This document shows positions 1 through 11,081 of a stretch of 64,000 nt of DNA, piece by piece. Origin of the DNA: Pasteurellaceae bacterium RH1A (GTDB taxonomy: Bacteria; Pseudomonadota; Gammaproteobacteria; Enterobacterales; Pasteurellaceae); assembly GCA_012221805.1 (NCBI GenBank), contig CP015195.1, positions 310,001 to 374,000 of the forward strand, in the 5' to 3' direction. Position 1 is the stretch's first letter. Each line of letters begins with the position of its first letter. The notes beneath the pieces are model-generated. The model did no database searches. It saw nothing but the letters and a program-made list of their open reading frames with translations, and was not told where the DNA came from. The translations under genes and the position numbers were made by a program.

Positions 1-1415
1 GCCTTGCTGATGCTATGCAGGGGGAAATGATTGAGCTTCCAGGCAATCGTTACGCCATTGCATTAAACTTAGAAAGAGATTCTGTAGGTGCTGTAGTGAT
101 GGGGCCTTACGCTGATTTAGCGGAAGGCATGACAGTCAAATGCACAGGCCGTATTTTAGAAGTGCCAGTGGGCCGTGGCCTATTAGGCCGTGTGGTCAAT
201 ACTCTTGGCCAGCCAATCGACGGTAAAGGCGAAATCGACAATGATGGTTTCTCCCCTGTTGAAGTGATTGCCCCAGGTGTAATCGACCGTCAATCTGTTG
301 ATCAGCCAGTACAAACTGGTTATAAGGCTGTGGACTCCATGGTGCCAATCGGCCGTGGTCAGCGTGAGCTTATCATCGGTGACCGTCAAACAGGTAAAAC
401 CGCTCTAGCCATTGATGCCATCATCAACCAACGTGATTCAGGCATTAAATGTATCTACGTTGCAGTAGGCCAAAAAGCTTCAACCATTGCCAACGTGGTG
501 CGTAAATTAGAAGAACACGGTGCGCTTGCCAACACTATCGTGGTTGTGGCTTCTGCTTCAGAATCTGCCGCCCTTCAATACCTTGCCCCTTATGCAGGTT
601 GTGCAATGGGTGAATACTTCCGTGATCGTGGTGAAGATGCCTTAATCGTTTACGATGATTTATCTAAACAAGCGGTTGCTTACCGTCAAATTTCCTTGCT
701 TCTTCGCCGTCCGCCAGGCCGTGAAGCCTACCCAGGTGACGTATTCTACCTCCACTCTCGCTTACTTGAGCGTGCAGCCCGTGTTAATGCGGACTATGTA
801 GAGCGTTTCACCAATGGCGAAGTCAAGGGTAAAACAGGTTCTTTAACCGCCTTACCAATTATTGAAACCCAAGCAGGTGACGTATCCGCCTTCGTTCCAA
901 CCAACGTAATCTCGATTACTGATGGTCAGATCTTCTTAGAGTCCAGCCTCTTTAACGCCGGTATTCGCCCAGCGGTAAACCCAGGTATCTCGGTTTCTCG
1001 TGTTGGTGGTTCTGCCCAAACCAAATTGGTTAAGAAAATGGCCGGTGGTATCCGTACTGCTCTAGCCCAATACCGTGAATTGGCCGCCTTTGCCCAGTTC
1101 GCTTCAGACTTAGATGAAGCCACACGCAAACAGCTTTCCCACGGTCAAAAAGTAACTGAATTACTCAAACAGAAACAGTTTGAGCCAATGTCTGTTGCTC
1201 AACTTGGTTTAGTTTTATTCGCTGCTGAGTTTGGCTATTTAGATGATGTTGAACTTGAGCGTATCGGCTCATTTGAAGCAGGCTTGCTTGAATATGCTGC
1301 CAGCCAACACGGCGACTTTATGAAAGACTTAAGCGCCTCTGGCAACTACAACGACGACATTAAAGCCCAATTAACAGCCATTGTTGAAGGCTTTAAGAAA
1401 AACAGCTCGTGGTAA
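1..1415 (+). CDS. atpA: ATP synthase F1 subunit alpha, 3' part
   Basis: Catalytic-ring subunit alpha of the F1Fo ATP synthase. The reading frame is open from the first bases of the window (the codons before the first visible ATG at 15 read L-A-D-A), so the true start lies upstream and about 45 N-terminal residues are missing. The nucleotide-binding P-loop is visible as GDRQTGKTA, and the conserved stretch around [10 protein letters not shown] is present as [10 protein letters not shown]. The product ends normally (stop at 1413-1415). It is followed after 20 bp by atpG, then atpD and atpC, the usual order of the atp operon. Identity is certain; only the start is outside the window. Confidence 0.98.
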   Translation, partial: LADAMQGEMIELPGNRYAIALNLERDSVGAVVMGPYADLAEGMTVKCTGRILEVPVGRGLLGRVVNTLGQPIDGKGEIDNDGFSPVEVIAPGVIDRQSVDQPVQTGYKAVDSMVPIGRGQRELIIGDRQTGKTALAIDAIINQRDSGIKCIYVAVGQKASTIANVVRKLEEHGALANTIVVVASASESAALQYLAPYAGCAMGEYFRDRGEDALIVYDDLSKQAVAYRQISLLLRRPPGREAYPGDVFYLHSRLLERAARVNADYVERFTNGEVKGKTGSLTALPIIETQAGDVSAFVPTNVISITDGQIFLESSLFNAGIRPAVNPGISVSRVGGSAQTKLVKKMAGGIRTALAQYRELAAFAQFASDLDEATRKQLSHGQKVTELLKQKQFEPMSVAQLGLVLFAAEFGYLDDVELERIGSFEAGLLEYAASQHGDFMKDLSASGNYNDDIKAQLTAIVEGFKKNSSW

Positions 1416-1435
1416 GCTAACAGCGGAGAATAACT

Positions 1436-3692
<2,257 letters not shown>

Positions 3693-3721
3693 TGTTTCCT
3701 TAAGAAACAAAGGAGAACAAA

Positions 3722-4141
3722 ATGGCAACTGAATTTGAACTTACCGTGGTAAGTGCCGAAAGCAAAATTTTCTCGGGCCAAGTGACCAGCGTGCGTGTCA
3801 GTGGTACAGAGGGTGAATTAGGGATCTATGCAGGCCATACTCCCCTTTTAACCTCCATCAAGCCAGGTATGGTGAAGTTCACTTTGGCTGATAACAGCGA
3901 GGAAGTGATCTACGTTTCGGGCGGCTTCTTAGAAGTGCAACCGACTGTGGTAACTGTCTTGGCTGATGTGGCCATTCGTGGTGACGAGTTAGACGAGCAA
4001 CGCATTGTTGCCGCCAAACGTGCGGTGGAAGAGAAACTCTCCAAAACCCACGATGCGGACTTAACCGCCAAACTTGCACGAGAAATTGCAAAATTAAGAG
4101 TGTACGAATTAACCAAAGGTGCCTTAAGCGCCAGACGTTAA
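3722..4141 (+). CDS. atpC: ATP synthase F1 subunit epsilon
   Basis: Epsilon subunit, 139 aa: N-terminal beta-sandwich ([19 protein letters not shown]), conserved [19 protein letters not shown], and a C-terminal two-helix inhibitory domain. The RBS AAAGGAGAACAA lies immediately before the ATG. It is the last gene of the atp operon and is followed 10 bp later by an intrinsic terminator. Confidence 0.97.
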   Translation: MATEFELTVVSAESKIFSGQVTSVRVSGTEGELGIYAGHTPLLTSIKPGMVKFTLADNSEEVIYVSGGFLEVQPTVVTVLADVAIRGDELDEQRIVAAKRAVEEKLSKTHDADLTAKLAREIAKLRVYELTKGALSARR

Positions 4142-4151
4142 GAGACTGTCT

Positions 4152-4180
4152 AAAAAACCCAACCTTGTGTTGGGTTTTTT
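4152..4180 (+). terminator. Intrinsic terminator of the atp operon
   Basis: Inverted repeat with arms AAAAAACCCAAC and GTTGGGTTTTTT around a 5-nt loop, ending in a T run, directly downstream of atpC. Confidence 0.93.
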
Positions 4181-4241
4181 GTTGGCATAAGGAATATAGG
4201 CTTTCTTCTTAAGAACCATTCTTAACAAGTAAAAACTATAT

Positions 4242-4324
4242 TTGACCCCAATCAAGAAAAGCTCAAATAATCCCAAAAATACCCCTTAAGGGTAGTGAAT
4301 ACCCCTTCCTAAACTATAGATAAT
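4242..4324 (+). promoter_or_regulatory. nap operon promoter: FNR site and NarP/NarL-like heptamers
   Basis: An FNR-type site TTGACCCCAATCAA (4242-4255; consensus TTGAT-N4-ATCAA, one mismatch) is followed by two heptamers TACCCCT (4280-4286 and 4300-4306) matching the NarL/NarP TACYYMT consensus, the first paired with an inverted AGGGTA. A -10 candidate GATAAT (4319-4324) would put the transcription start near 4331, with the NarP-like palindrome at about -44 and the FNR site at about -82. In E. coli the napF promoter also combines FNR with a NarP site near -44.5; here FNR would sit further upstream. The transcription start is inferred, not shown. Confidence 0.7.
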
Positions 4325-4361
4325 AAGTTACCGATATTTATATCTATGGAGAGTTTGATTT

Positions 4362-4889
4362 TTGTCCAATTCACCTGAACAGCCATCCCTTTCCCGCCGA
4401 GGTTTTCTGCGAGGGCATTTTTTAAATGCACTTAAAGATGAGAAAACCAAGTTGCAGGGCAGTGATGCGCTTCGTCCACCTTGGGCAAATCTTGCAACTT
4501 TTTTAGATAAATGCACCGCTTGTAACCAATGTGTGCTGGCCTGTGAAACTCAGGTGCTGGTTCAAGGGGCAGGCGGCTATCCTGAAGTAGATTTTAGCCG
4601 GGGTGAATGCAGCTTCTGCCAAAAATGTGTGGATGTTTGCCCTGAACCCATTTTTCTGCCTGTAAGTGAAGCGCCTTGGCAGCATAAGGTGGAAATCCAG
4701 GCCAACTGCCTGGCCCAAAGCCAGATTGAATGTCGTTCTTGTGAGGACAATTGCGAAAGCCGAGCCATTATTTTCCGCCGTCACTTGGGCGGAATTGCCA
4801 TGCCGAGCTTGGACTTGGAGGCTTGTAATGGCTGTGGGGCCTGTATTCGAGGCTGTCCGACAGGGGCGATTAGGGTGTTGAGAGCCTAA
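4362..4889 (+). CDS. napF: Ferredoxin-type protein NapF
   Basis: Accessory iron-sulfur protein of periplasmic nitrate reductase, thought to act on the cytoplasmic side in NapA maturation. 175 aa with three 4Fe-4S ferredoxin-like Cys clusters: CTACNQCVLACE, CSFCQKCVDVCPEP and CNGCGACIRGCPTGAI, plus an extra CRSCEDNCE. Start is TTG at 4362, chosen because GGAGAG lies 8 nt upstream and no in-frame ATG gives the full N-terminus (MSNSPEQPSLSRRGFLRG). First gene of the nap operon, separated from napD by a perfect 29-bp-arm inverted repeat. Confidence 0.93.
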   Translation: MSNSPEQPSLSRRGFLRGHFLNALKDEKTKLQGSDALRPPWANLATFLDKCTACNQCVLACETQVLVQGAGGYPEVDFSRGECSFCQKCVDVCPEPIFLPVSEAPWQHKVEIQANCLAQSQIECRSCEDNCESRAIIFRRHLGGIAMPSLDLEACNGCGACIRGCPTGAIRVLRA

Positions 4890-4900
4890 AATTAAAATCT

Positions 4901-4970
4901 TTGATGGCGCCAGCGTCCACGCTGGTGCCAATAACCACAAAGGCACCAGCGTGGACGCTGGCGCCATCAA
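4901..4970. repeat. Palindromic repeat family A, copy between napF and napD
   Basis: Two perfectly complementary 29-bp arms (4901-4929 and 4942-4970) separated by 12 nt. Each arm is itself nearly palindromic around CCAGCGTCCACGCTGG. Related copies lie at 26533, 32801, 49163 and 58761. The layout resembles REP/BIME elements of enterobacteria, but the sequence is different. As RNA the whole unit would form one very stable hairpin without a U tract, so it is more likely an mRNA-processing or stability element than a terminator. Confidence 0.9.
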
Positions 4971-4989
4971 TAAGAGTAGAACCAATAGC

Positions 4990-5274
4990 GTGAGAAACGT
5001 AACCGATAAATTAGAACACGATCAGGTCGATGGCAACTGGTATGTCTGTAGCCTTGTAGTGCAGGCCAAGCCTGAGAAGTTGGAGAGTGTGAAAGCGGCC
5101 ATTACTAATTTGCCTTATGCCGAAATTCACGGTGAGAAGCCCGATGAGGGCAAGTTAGTGGTGGTCTTGGAGTCTGATTACCAGCCTGATTTGGTGGGTA
5201 AGATGGACGCCATTAAGGACATCAGCGGGGTGATTGTGGTTTCGCTGATTTATAGCCATCAGGATGAGCAATAA
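4990..5274 (+). CDS. napD: Nitrate reductase chaperone NapD
   Basis: Cytoplasmic chaperone that binds the twin-arginine signal peptide of NapA. The core WYVCSLVVQAKPEKLESV and the C-terminal SGVIVVSLIYSHQDE are typical of NapD. The frame is open upstream into the palindromic repeat (to a GTG at 4951). I chose the GTG at 4990, which gives about 94 aa, close to the family length; a weak AAGAG lies 13 nt upstream. The start is therefore uncertain by up to 13 codons. The hairpin immediately upstream may affect its translation. Confidence 0.88.
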   Translation: MRNVTDKLEHDQVDGNWYVCSLVVQAKPEKLESVKAAITNLPYAEIHGEKPDEGKLVVVLESDYQPDLVGKMDAIKDISGVIVVSLIYSHQDEQ

Positions 5275-5343
5275 GTAATACGGTGGTGGGGATTTCCCTA
5301 CCCTAGATTTAAGTTGATTTTTTATAAACGTGGGGAACACAAA

Positions 5344-7827
5344 ATGGAACTCAATCGTCGAGATTTTATGAAAGCAAATGCAGCCGCAGCGGCTGCGGTT
5401 GCTGCAGGTATTGCCATACCTGTCAAAAATGTCTATGCCGATGACAACTCAATCAAGTGGGACAAGGCCCCGTGCCGTTTCTGTGGTACGGGCTGTAGCG
5501 TCTTGGTGGGGACAAAAGACGGCCGTGTGGTGGCATCGCAAGGCGACCCAGATGCAGAAGTAAACCGTGGTTTGAACTGTATCAAGGGCTACTTCCTGCC
5601 GAAAATTATGTACGGTAAAGACCGTTTAACCGCACCAATGTTGCGGATGAAGGACGGCAAATTCGACAAGAACGGCGAATTTACCCCAATTTCTTGGGAT
5701 GATGCCTTCAAGATCATGGCAGAAAAATTCAAGGCGGCCTATAAAGAGCTTGGCCCAAATGGTGCTGGTATGTTTACCTCTGGCCAATCCACCATTTTAG
5801 AGGGCATTGCCAAGTCCAAACTCTTTAAGGCAGGTTTCCGCTCTAACAATATCGACCCGAACGCCCGTCACTGTATGGCGTCTGCGGCCGTGGCCTTTAT
5901 GCGTACCTTTGGTATGGATGAGCCGATGGGCTGTTATGATGATATCGAACAAGCTGATGCCTTCGTCCTTTGGGGTTCCAACATGGCCGAAATGCACCCA
6001 ATTCTTTGGTCACGTATTTCTGACCGCCGCTTGTCCAGCCCAGATGTCCGTGTGAACGTGCTTTCCACCTTTACCCACCGCTCTTTTGAGTTGGCGGATA
6101 TGGGCGTGGTCTTTAAGCCGCAAGCTGACCTGGCTATTATGAACTACATCGCCAACTACATTATCCAAAATGGGGCGGTGAATGAAGACTTTATCAATAA
6201 GCACACCAAATTCAAACGTGGTGAAACCGACATTGGTTACGGCCTGCGTGAAAACCATCCGCTTGAGCAAGCGGCGAAAAACGTCAAAACGGCTGGCAAA
6301 ATGCACGACAGTAGCTTTGAGGAATTCAAGCAATTAGTGTCTGAATATACCCTCGAAAAAGCCCACGAAATTTCAGGTGTGCCGACCGACCAGCTTGAAG
6401 CCTTGGCCAAACTCTATGCCGATCCAAACAAGAAGGTAGTTTCCTTCTGGACCATGGGCTTCAACCAACACGTCCGTGGCGTGTGGGCCAACCACCTTAT
6501 CTATAACATCCACTTGCTGACAGGTAAAATTTCTATTCCTGGCTGTGGCCCATTCTCCTTGACTGGTCAGCCATCAGCTTGTGGTACAGCCCGTGAAGTG
6601 GGTACCTTCGCCCACCGCTTGCCTGCGGACTTGGTGGTCACCAACCCGAAACACGTTGAGACCGCTGAAAAACTCTGGAAGGTGCCAACAGGCGTTGTTC
6701 AAACCCAAGTGGGCTACCACGCCATTGCCCAAGACCGAGCCCTCAAAGACGGCAAAATGCGGGTGCTTTGGCAGATGTGTAACAACAATATGCAGGCCGG
6801 CCCAAATATCAATCAAGACCGCTTCCCAGGCTGGCGTGATGAGAAGAACTTTATCATCGTCTCCGACCCATACCCAACAGCTTCCGCCCTGGCTGCTGAC
6901 TTGATTTTACCAACCGCTATGTGGGTGGAAAAAGAGGGGGCTTACGGTAATGCAGAACGCCGTACCCAGGCCTGGTATCAACAGGTTAAAGCCCCAGGTG
7001 AGGCCAAATCTGACCTCTGGCAGTTGGTGGAATTTTCCAAATACTTTACTACTGATGAAATGTGGCCAGCCGAAGTTTTGGCAGCCAACCCAGAATACAA
7101 GGGCAAAACCCTTTACGAGGCTCTCTACCTCAACGGCCAGGTCAATAAATACCAAGTGCCGACCGACAAACCAGGCTATATGAACGATGAAGCCGATCAC
7201 TTTGGTTTCTACCTGCAAAAAGGCTTGTTTGAAGAGTATGCCGAATTTGGCCGTGGCCACGGTCACGACCTAGCCACCTACGAAACCTACCATAAGGCCC
7301 GTGGTTTACGCTGGCCAGTGGTGGACGGTAAGGAAACCCTCTGGCGTTACCGTGAAGGTTACGATCCATACGTCAAAGAGGGCGAAGGTGTGGCCTTCTA
7401 TGGCTATCCAGACAAGCGTGCCATCATTCTGGCTGTACCTTACGAGCCACCTGCGGAAGCCCCAGATGAAGAGTACGATTTATGGCTCTCTACTGGCCGT
7501 GTGCTCGAACACTGGCATACAGGTTCAATGACCCGCCGTGTGCCGGAGCTCCATCGCTCCTTCCCCAACAACCTTGTTTGGATGCACCCATTAGATGCTA
7601 AAGATCGTGGCCTGCGTCACGGGGATAAGGTAAAAGTGATCTCTCGCCGTGGCGAAGTGATTTCCCACCTTGACACCCGTGGCCGTAACAAGGTGCCACA
7701 AGGCTTGATTTATACAACCTTCTTTGATGCAGGTCAGCTGGCCAACCGAGTAACGATTGACGCCACCGACCCAATCTCCAAAGAGACCGACTTTAAGAAA
7801 TGTGCGGTTAAGGTTGTGAAGGCGTAA
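5344..7827 (+). CDS. napA: Periplasmic nitrate reductase catalytic subunit NapA
   Basis: Molybdopterin (bis-MGD) enzyme reducing nitrate to nitrite in the periplasm, 827 aa. Twin-arginine signal [16 protein letters not shown] with cleavage probably after VYA. 4Fe-4S motif [13 protein letters not shown] with the fourth Cys in LNCIKGY; Mo-ligand Cys in [13 protein letters not shown]. Start ATG 5344 is preceded by GGGGAACACAAA; the frame is open 10 codons further upstream but the Tat signal begins here. It partners with NapB, NapC, NapG and NapH encoded downstream. Confidence 0.98.
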   Translation: MELNRRDFMKANAAAAAAVAAGIAIPVKNVYADDNSIKWDKAPCRFCGTGCSVLVGTKDGRVVASQGDPDAEVNRGLNCIKGYFLPKIMYGKDRLTAPMLRMKDGKFDKNGEFTPISWDDAFKIMAEKFKAAYKELGPNGAGMFTSGQSTILEGIAKSKLFKAGFRSNNIDPNARHCMASAAVAFMRTFGMDEPMGCYDDIEQADAFVLWGSNMAEMHPILWSRISDRRLSSPDVRVNVLSTFTHRSFELADMGVVFKPQADLAIMNYIANYIIQNGAVNEDFINKHTKFKRGETDIGYGLRENHPLEQAAKNVKTAGKMHDSSFEEFKQLVSEYTLEKAHEISGVPTDQLEALAKLYADPNKKVVSFWTMGFNQHVRGVWANHLIYNIHLLTGKISIPGCGPFSLTGQPSACGTAREVGTFAHRLPADLVVTNPKHVETAEKLWKVPTGVVQTQVGYHAIAQDRALKDGKMRVLWQMCNNNMQAGPNINQDRFPGWRDEKNFIIVSDPYPTASALAADLILPTAMWVEKEGAYGNAERRTQAWYQQVKAPGEAKSDLWQLVEFSKYFTTDEMWPAEVLAANPEYKGKTLYEALYLNGQVNKYQVPTDKPGYMNDEADHFGFYLQKGLFEEYAEFGRGHGHDLATYETYHKARGLRWPVVDGKETLWRYREGYDPYVKEGEGVAFYGYPDKRAIILAVPYEPPAEAPDEEYDLWLSTGRVLEHWHTGSMTRRVPELHRSFPNNLVWMHPLDAKDRGLRHGDKVKVISRRGEVISHLDTRGRNKVPQGLIYTTFFDAGQLANRVTIDATDPISKETDFKKCAVKVVKA

Positions 7828-7879
7828 TCACAAGAGTGGTTGATGGAGAATGATGAACGTCTGCTAAGCTCGATCTGAT

Positions 7880-8042
7880 CCCCCTCTTTGTAAAAGAGGG
7901 GTTAGGGGAGATTTTAACGGACGTGTTAGCGAAGTGAGATAAACAAGCGGAGTAAAAAGAGCTATTTTTTGCAAAATAGATAACCAGCTTCGTTTTCACT
8001 GCTGAAAAATCTCCCCCCTGCCCCTCTTTTACAAAGAGGGGA
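7880..8042. repeat. MITE-like repeat family B, copy between napA and napG
   Basis: About 163 bp bounded by long inverted arms. The outer part of each arm is a hairpin CCCCTCTTT..AAAGAGGGG followed by GGTTAGGGGAGATTT-like sequence. The centre includes an uptake-signal core (ACAAGCGG, about 7943). A second copy with the same arms but largely different centre is at 34103-34270. No ORF inside. The two sequences suggest a small non-autonomous mobile element, though no target duplication is obvious. Confidence 0.75.
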
Positions 8043-8101
8043 GTTTTACCGAGGTTTTGCAAGATCTCCACCCAAACCAACCGCTTGTAAGATAAACAAA
8101 T

Positions 8102-8860
8102 ATGAAACTCGACCCAAACCGCCGCCAGTTCCTGAAAAACGCCACCCGCACCGCAGGTGGTGTCTGTGGCGTGGGGATTGTGTTGGCCCTGCAACAAAAT
8201 CAAAGCCTGGCCAGAACTGGGGTGGCACTTCGCCCGCCAGGGGCCTTGCCTGATGATAAGGACTTCACCGCCGCCTGCACCCGTTGCGGTCAGTGCGTCC
8301 AGGCCTGTCCTTACGATATGTTGCACCTGGCTTCGCTCCTATCGCCCATGGAGGCTGGCACGCCCTACTTTATCGCCCGGGATAAGCCTTGCGAAATGTG
8401 TCCGGATATTCCTTGCCAAAAGGCCTGTCCGAGTGGGGCGCTTACACCAGAGCTCGCGGACATCAACGATGCTCGTATGGGCTTGGCGGTGTTGCTGGAT
8501 CATGAAACCTGCCTCAATTGGCAGGGGCTGCGTTGCGATGTTTGCTATCGGGTCTGCCCGCTGATCGACAAGGCAATCACCTTGGAAATGCAACGCAACA
8601 CCCGCACCGGCAAACACGCCCTCTTTATCCCAACCGTGCATTCTGATGCTTGCACTGGCTGCGGAAAATGCGAGGAAGCCTGCGTGCTGGAAGAGGCAGC
8701 CATTAAGGTTCTCCCGATGGAGTTAGCCAAGGGAATGTTAGGTAAGCACTATCGTCTGGGCTGGGAGGAAAAAGAGAAGGCGGGCCATTCGCTCTTGGAT
8801 GAAACCAATCCAGAAGGCATTTTAACCCTGCCAACCCGACTGCCCGAGGGAGTGAAATAA
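8102..8860 (+). CDS. napG: Ferredoxin-type quinol-oxidation protein NapG
   Basis: Periplasmic-side iron-sulfur protein that with NapH passes electrons from menaquinol/ubiquinol to NapC/NapA. 252 aa. Twin-arginine-like N-terminus [17 protein letters not shown], then four Cys clusters: [37 protein letters not shown] and [11 protein letters not shown]. Overlaps napH by 1 nt (ATAATG junction). It is separated from napA by repeat family B, so it may depend on read-through of that hairpin. Confidence 0.96.
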   Translation: MKLDPNRRQFLKNATRTAGGVCGVGIVLALQQNQSLARTGVALRPPGALPDDKDFTAACTRCGQCVQACPYDMLHLASLLSPMEAGTPYFIARDKPCEMCPDIPCQKACPSGALTPELADINDARMGLAVLLDHETCLNWQGLRCDVCYRVCPLIDKAITLEMQRNTRTGKHALFIPTVHSDACTGCGKCEEACVLEEAAIKVLPMELAKGMLGKHYRLGWEEKEKAGHSLLDETNPEGILTLPTRLPEGVK

Positions 8861-9729
8861 TGGCGAATTCACCCAAAAATGCGGGCTTAGAAGCCCGAGA
8901 AAAACTGGGCTGGTGGCGAGCTAACCGCTTCTTGGTGCTAAGGCGGTTGAGCCAGTTGAGCATTATTTTAATGTTCCTCAGTGGGCCATTTTGGAATGTG
9001 TGGATTTTAAAGGGCAATTACAGCCAAAGTCTCTTGTTAGACCTTGTGCCTTTGACCGATCCACTCATTACTGCCGAGAGCCTGGCCACGGGCTATTTGC
9101 CTAAATGGGAAACCTTGCTTGGAGCAGGGATTGTGGTGGCCTTTTATGGCCTCATCGCCAGCAAGCTCTTCTGTGCCTGGGTCTGCCCACTCAATATGGT
9201 AACTGACACCGCTGCCTGGCTCAGACGTAAATTAGGCATTCGCCAATCGGCCAAACTGCCCCGCAATTTACGCTACTTTATCCTGGCCATGATCTTGGTC
9301 GGCAGTGCGGTATCTGGCACCCTCTTGTGGGAGTGGATCAACCCGGTTGCTGCCCTTGGGCGAGTGTTCGTCTATGGCCTTGGGGCAACGCTTTGGTTGG
9401 TCTTGGCGGTTTTCTTATTTGATTTATTGATTGTGGAACACGGCTGGTGCGGCCATCTCTGCCCCATCGGTGCGACCTATGCCTTAATCGGGGCCAAGAG
9501 CCTGGTGCGGGTCAATGTAACGGACAGAAAAAAATGCGACCGCTGTATGGATTGCTATAACGTCTGCCCTGAACCGCAAGTGCTGCGAATCCCGCTCAAC
9601 GGCAAGCCTGATGAAAGCCAAATTGTGCTATCCAAAGATTGTATTAGCTGCGGACGTTGTATTGATGTCTGTGCTGAAAATGTTTTTAATTTGACCACAC
9701 GTTTTAACGTGCAACGGAGTGAACCATGA
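8860..9729 (+). CDS. napH: Quinol dehydrogenase membrane component NapH
   Basis: Integral membrane partner of NapG, 289 aa. About four transmembrane segments (for example ILMFLSGPFWNVWIL, GAGIVVAFYGLIASKLF, FILAMILVGSAVSGTLL), the CxxxCP motifs CAWVCPLN and CGHLCPIG, and two C-terminal 4Fe-4S clusters CDRCMDCYNVCPEP and CISCGRCIDVCAEN. Overlaps napB by 4 nt, indicating translational coupling. Confidence 0.96.
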   Translation: MANSPKNAGLEAREKLGWWRANRFLVLRRLSQLSIILMFLSGPFWNVWILKGNYSQSLLLDLVPLTDPLITAESLATGYLPKWETLLGAGIVVAFYGLIASKLFCAWVCPLNMVTDTAAWLRRKLGIRQSAKLPRNLRYFILAMILVGSAVSGTLLWEWINPVAALGRVFVYGLGATLWLVLAVFLFDLLIVEHGWCGHLCPIGATYALIGAKSLVRVNVTDRKKCDRCMDCYNVCPEPQVLRIPLNGKPDESQIVLSKDCISCGRCIDVCAENVFNLTTRFNVQRSEP

Positions 9730-10151
9730 AAAAGTACCTCACCCTCTTATTAACGGCCTTGGCCGGCCTGGCCTTTGCCAACCCAACGGTTGAAAAAGTC
9801 CCTTCTACCATCGAAGAAGGGGTGGAATCTGTCGCCCCAGCCTTCCACAATATGCCAAAAGACACAGGCAAGATCGGCATTAGTTTTGTCAATCAGCCGC
9901 CGATGATCCCACACAGTGTAAAAGGCTACCAAGTGACCAAAAACACCAACCAATGCTTGAGCTGCCACGGGATTGAACACTACCAAACCACCGGCGCCCC
10001 TCGCATTAGCCCAACCCACTTCCAAGATCGGGACGGCAAGGTAATGGGCAACACTGCCCCTCGCCGCTACTTCTGCCTCCAATGCCACGTGCCGCAGGCA
10101 GATGTTGAGCCAATCATTGAGAACAAATTTAAATCCACCTTTGGAGGCTAA
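9726..10151 (+). CDS. napB: Diheme cytochrome c NapB
   Basis: Small electron-transfer subunit of the NapAB complex in the periplasm, 141 aa. Sec signal MKKYLTLLLTALAGLAFA, then two heme-binding motifs CLSCH and CLQCH. It accepts electrons from NapC and delivers them to NapA. Heme attachment requires the Ccm system, which is not in this window. Confidence 0.97.
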   Translation: MKKYLTLLLTALAGLAFANPTVEKVPSTIEEGVESVAPAFHNMPKDTGKIGISFVNQPPMIPHSVKGYQVTKNTNQCLSCHGIEHYQTTGAPRISPTHFQDRDGKVMGNTAPRRYFCLQCHVPQADVEPIIENKFKSTFGG

Positions 10152-10153
10152 GA

Positions 10154-10768
10154 ATGAAAGACAAGATTATTGGCCTTATCAAGGGCTTCTGGAAGTGGTT
10201 TAGAAGCCCCAGCAAGATTGCAGTCGGCACCCTGATTGTGGTTTCTGCCCTGGGTGGTATCTTCTCTTGGGTGGGCTTTAACTATGGTTTAGAACAAACC
10301 AACACCGAAGAGTTCTGTATCAGCTGCCACACCAACGACGTATGGCAGGAGTACATCCATACCGCCCACTACCAAAACCGCTCAGGCGTGAAGGCCACCT
10401 GCCCAGACTGCCACGTTCCCCACGAATTTGCCCCAAAAATGTGGCGGAAGATTGTGGCAGCCCGTGAAGTCTTTGCTTGGCACATGGGCTGGACGGAAAC
10501 CATCGACAAGTTCAACGCCCGCCGCCTCCACATGGCCGAGCGTGAATGGGAGCGGATGAAGGCCAACGACTCGCAAGAGTGCCGCAACTGCCACAACTTC
10601 GAGAACATGGACTTCTCCCAACAGAAAAACGTGGCCCAGCAAATGCACACCATGGCCATCGAACAGGGCAAAACCTGTATCGACTGCCACAAGGGTATCG
10701 CCCACGATCTGCCTGATATGAGCGGTGTCAAATCAGGTTTCAAACCTGAAGAGAAACCTGCTAAATAA
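10154..10768 (+). CDS. napC: Tetraheme cytochrome c quinol dehydrogenase NapC
   Basis: Membrane-anchored NapC/NirT-family cytochrome, 204 aa. One N-terminal membrane anchor (IAVGTLIVVSALGGIFSWVG) followed by four CxxCH heme motifs: CISCH, CPDCH, CRNCH and CIDCH. It oxidises membrane quinol and reduces NapB. Last gene of the operon, followed by a terminator. Confidence 0.97.
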   Translation: MKDKIIGLIKGFWKWFRSPSKIAVGTLIVVSALGGIFSWVGFNYGLEQTNTEEFCISCHTNDVWQEYIHTAHYQNRSGVKATCPDCHVPHEFAPKMWRKIVAAREVFAWHMGWTETIDKFNARRLHMAEREWERMKANDSQECRNCHNFENMDFSQQKNVAQQMHTMAIEQGKTCIDCHKGIAHDLPDMSGVKSGFKPEEKPAK

Positions 10769-10799
10769 AACAAGCGGGTTAAAATTCACAAAAACTTGC

Positions 10800-10830
10800 A
10801 AATCCCCGTCCGAGAGGTTGGGGATTTTTT
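10800..10830 (+). terminator. Intrinsic terminator after napC
   Basis: Stem AAATCCCC / GGGGATTT with a T7 run. An uptake signal (ACAAGCGGG..TTGCAAAT, from 10769) runs into the left arm of the stem. Confidence 0.9.
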
Positions 10831-10886
10831 TAGGGCTTGAAAAATACGACACAAACAGCCACACTAGCCCCGTATAAGGAGCTTAC

Positions 10887-11075
10887 ATGAAAAAGAATAT
10901 CCTCGACCTTATCATCACCCTAGGCAGCTTTTTTCTTATCACCCAGGGCTTTGACTGGTTTGATAAAAATTTCCCCTTTAGCATTCCTAAGCCCTGGTTT
11001 TATTTTGGCTTGTTTGTCTTGCTGGTGGTCTATTTGATGCTGACCCGACATGGCCGTAGGAAGAAGCAAGATTAA
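10887..11075 (+). CDS. Small membrane protein of unknown function
   Basis: 62 aa, not recognised. Two hydrophobic segments are visible (ILDLIITLGSFFLITQGF and WFYFGLFVLLVVYLML), ending in a basic tail RHGRRKKQD, so probably an inner-membrane protein with the C-terminus in the cytoplasm. An AAGGAG lies 5-6 nt before the ATG, which supports real translation. It lies between the nap terminator and convergent comM. Confidence 0.75.
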   Translation: MKKNILDLIITLGSFFLITQGFDWFDKNFPFSIPKPWFYFGLFVLLVVYLMLTRHGRRKKQD

Positions 11076-11081
11076 TTACAT

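Noticed and set aside
4503-4985. Minus-strand ORF over napF
   Set aside because: Antisense shadow of napF and the palindromic repeat.
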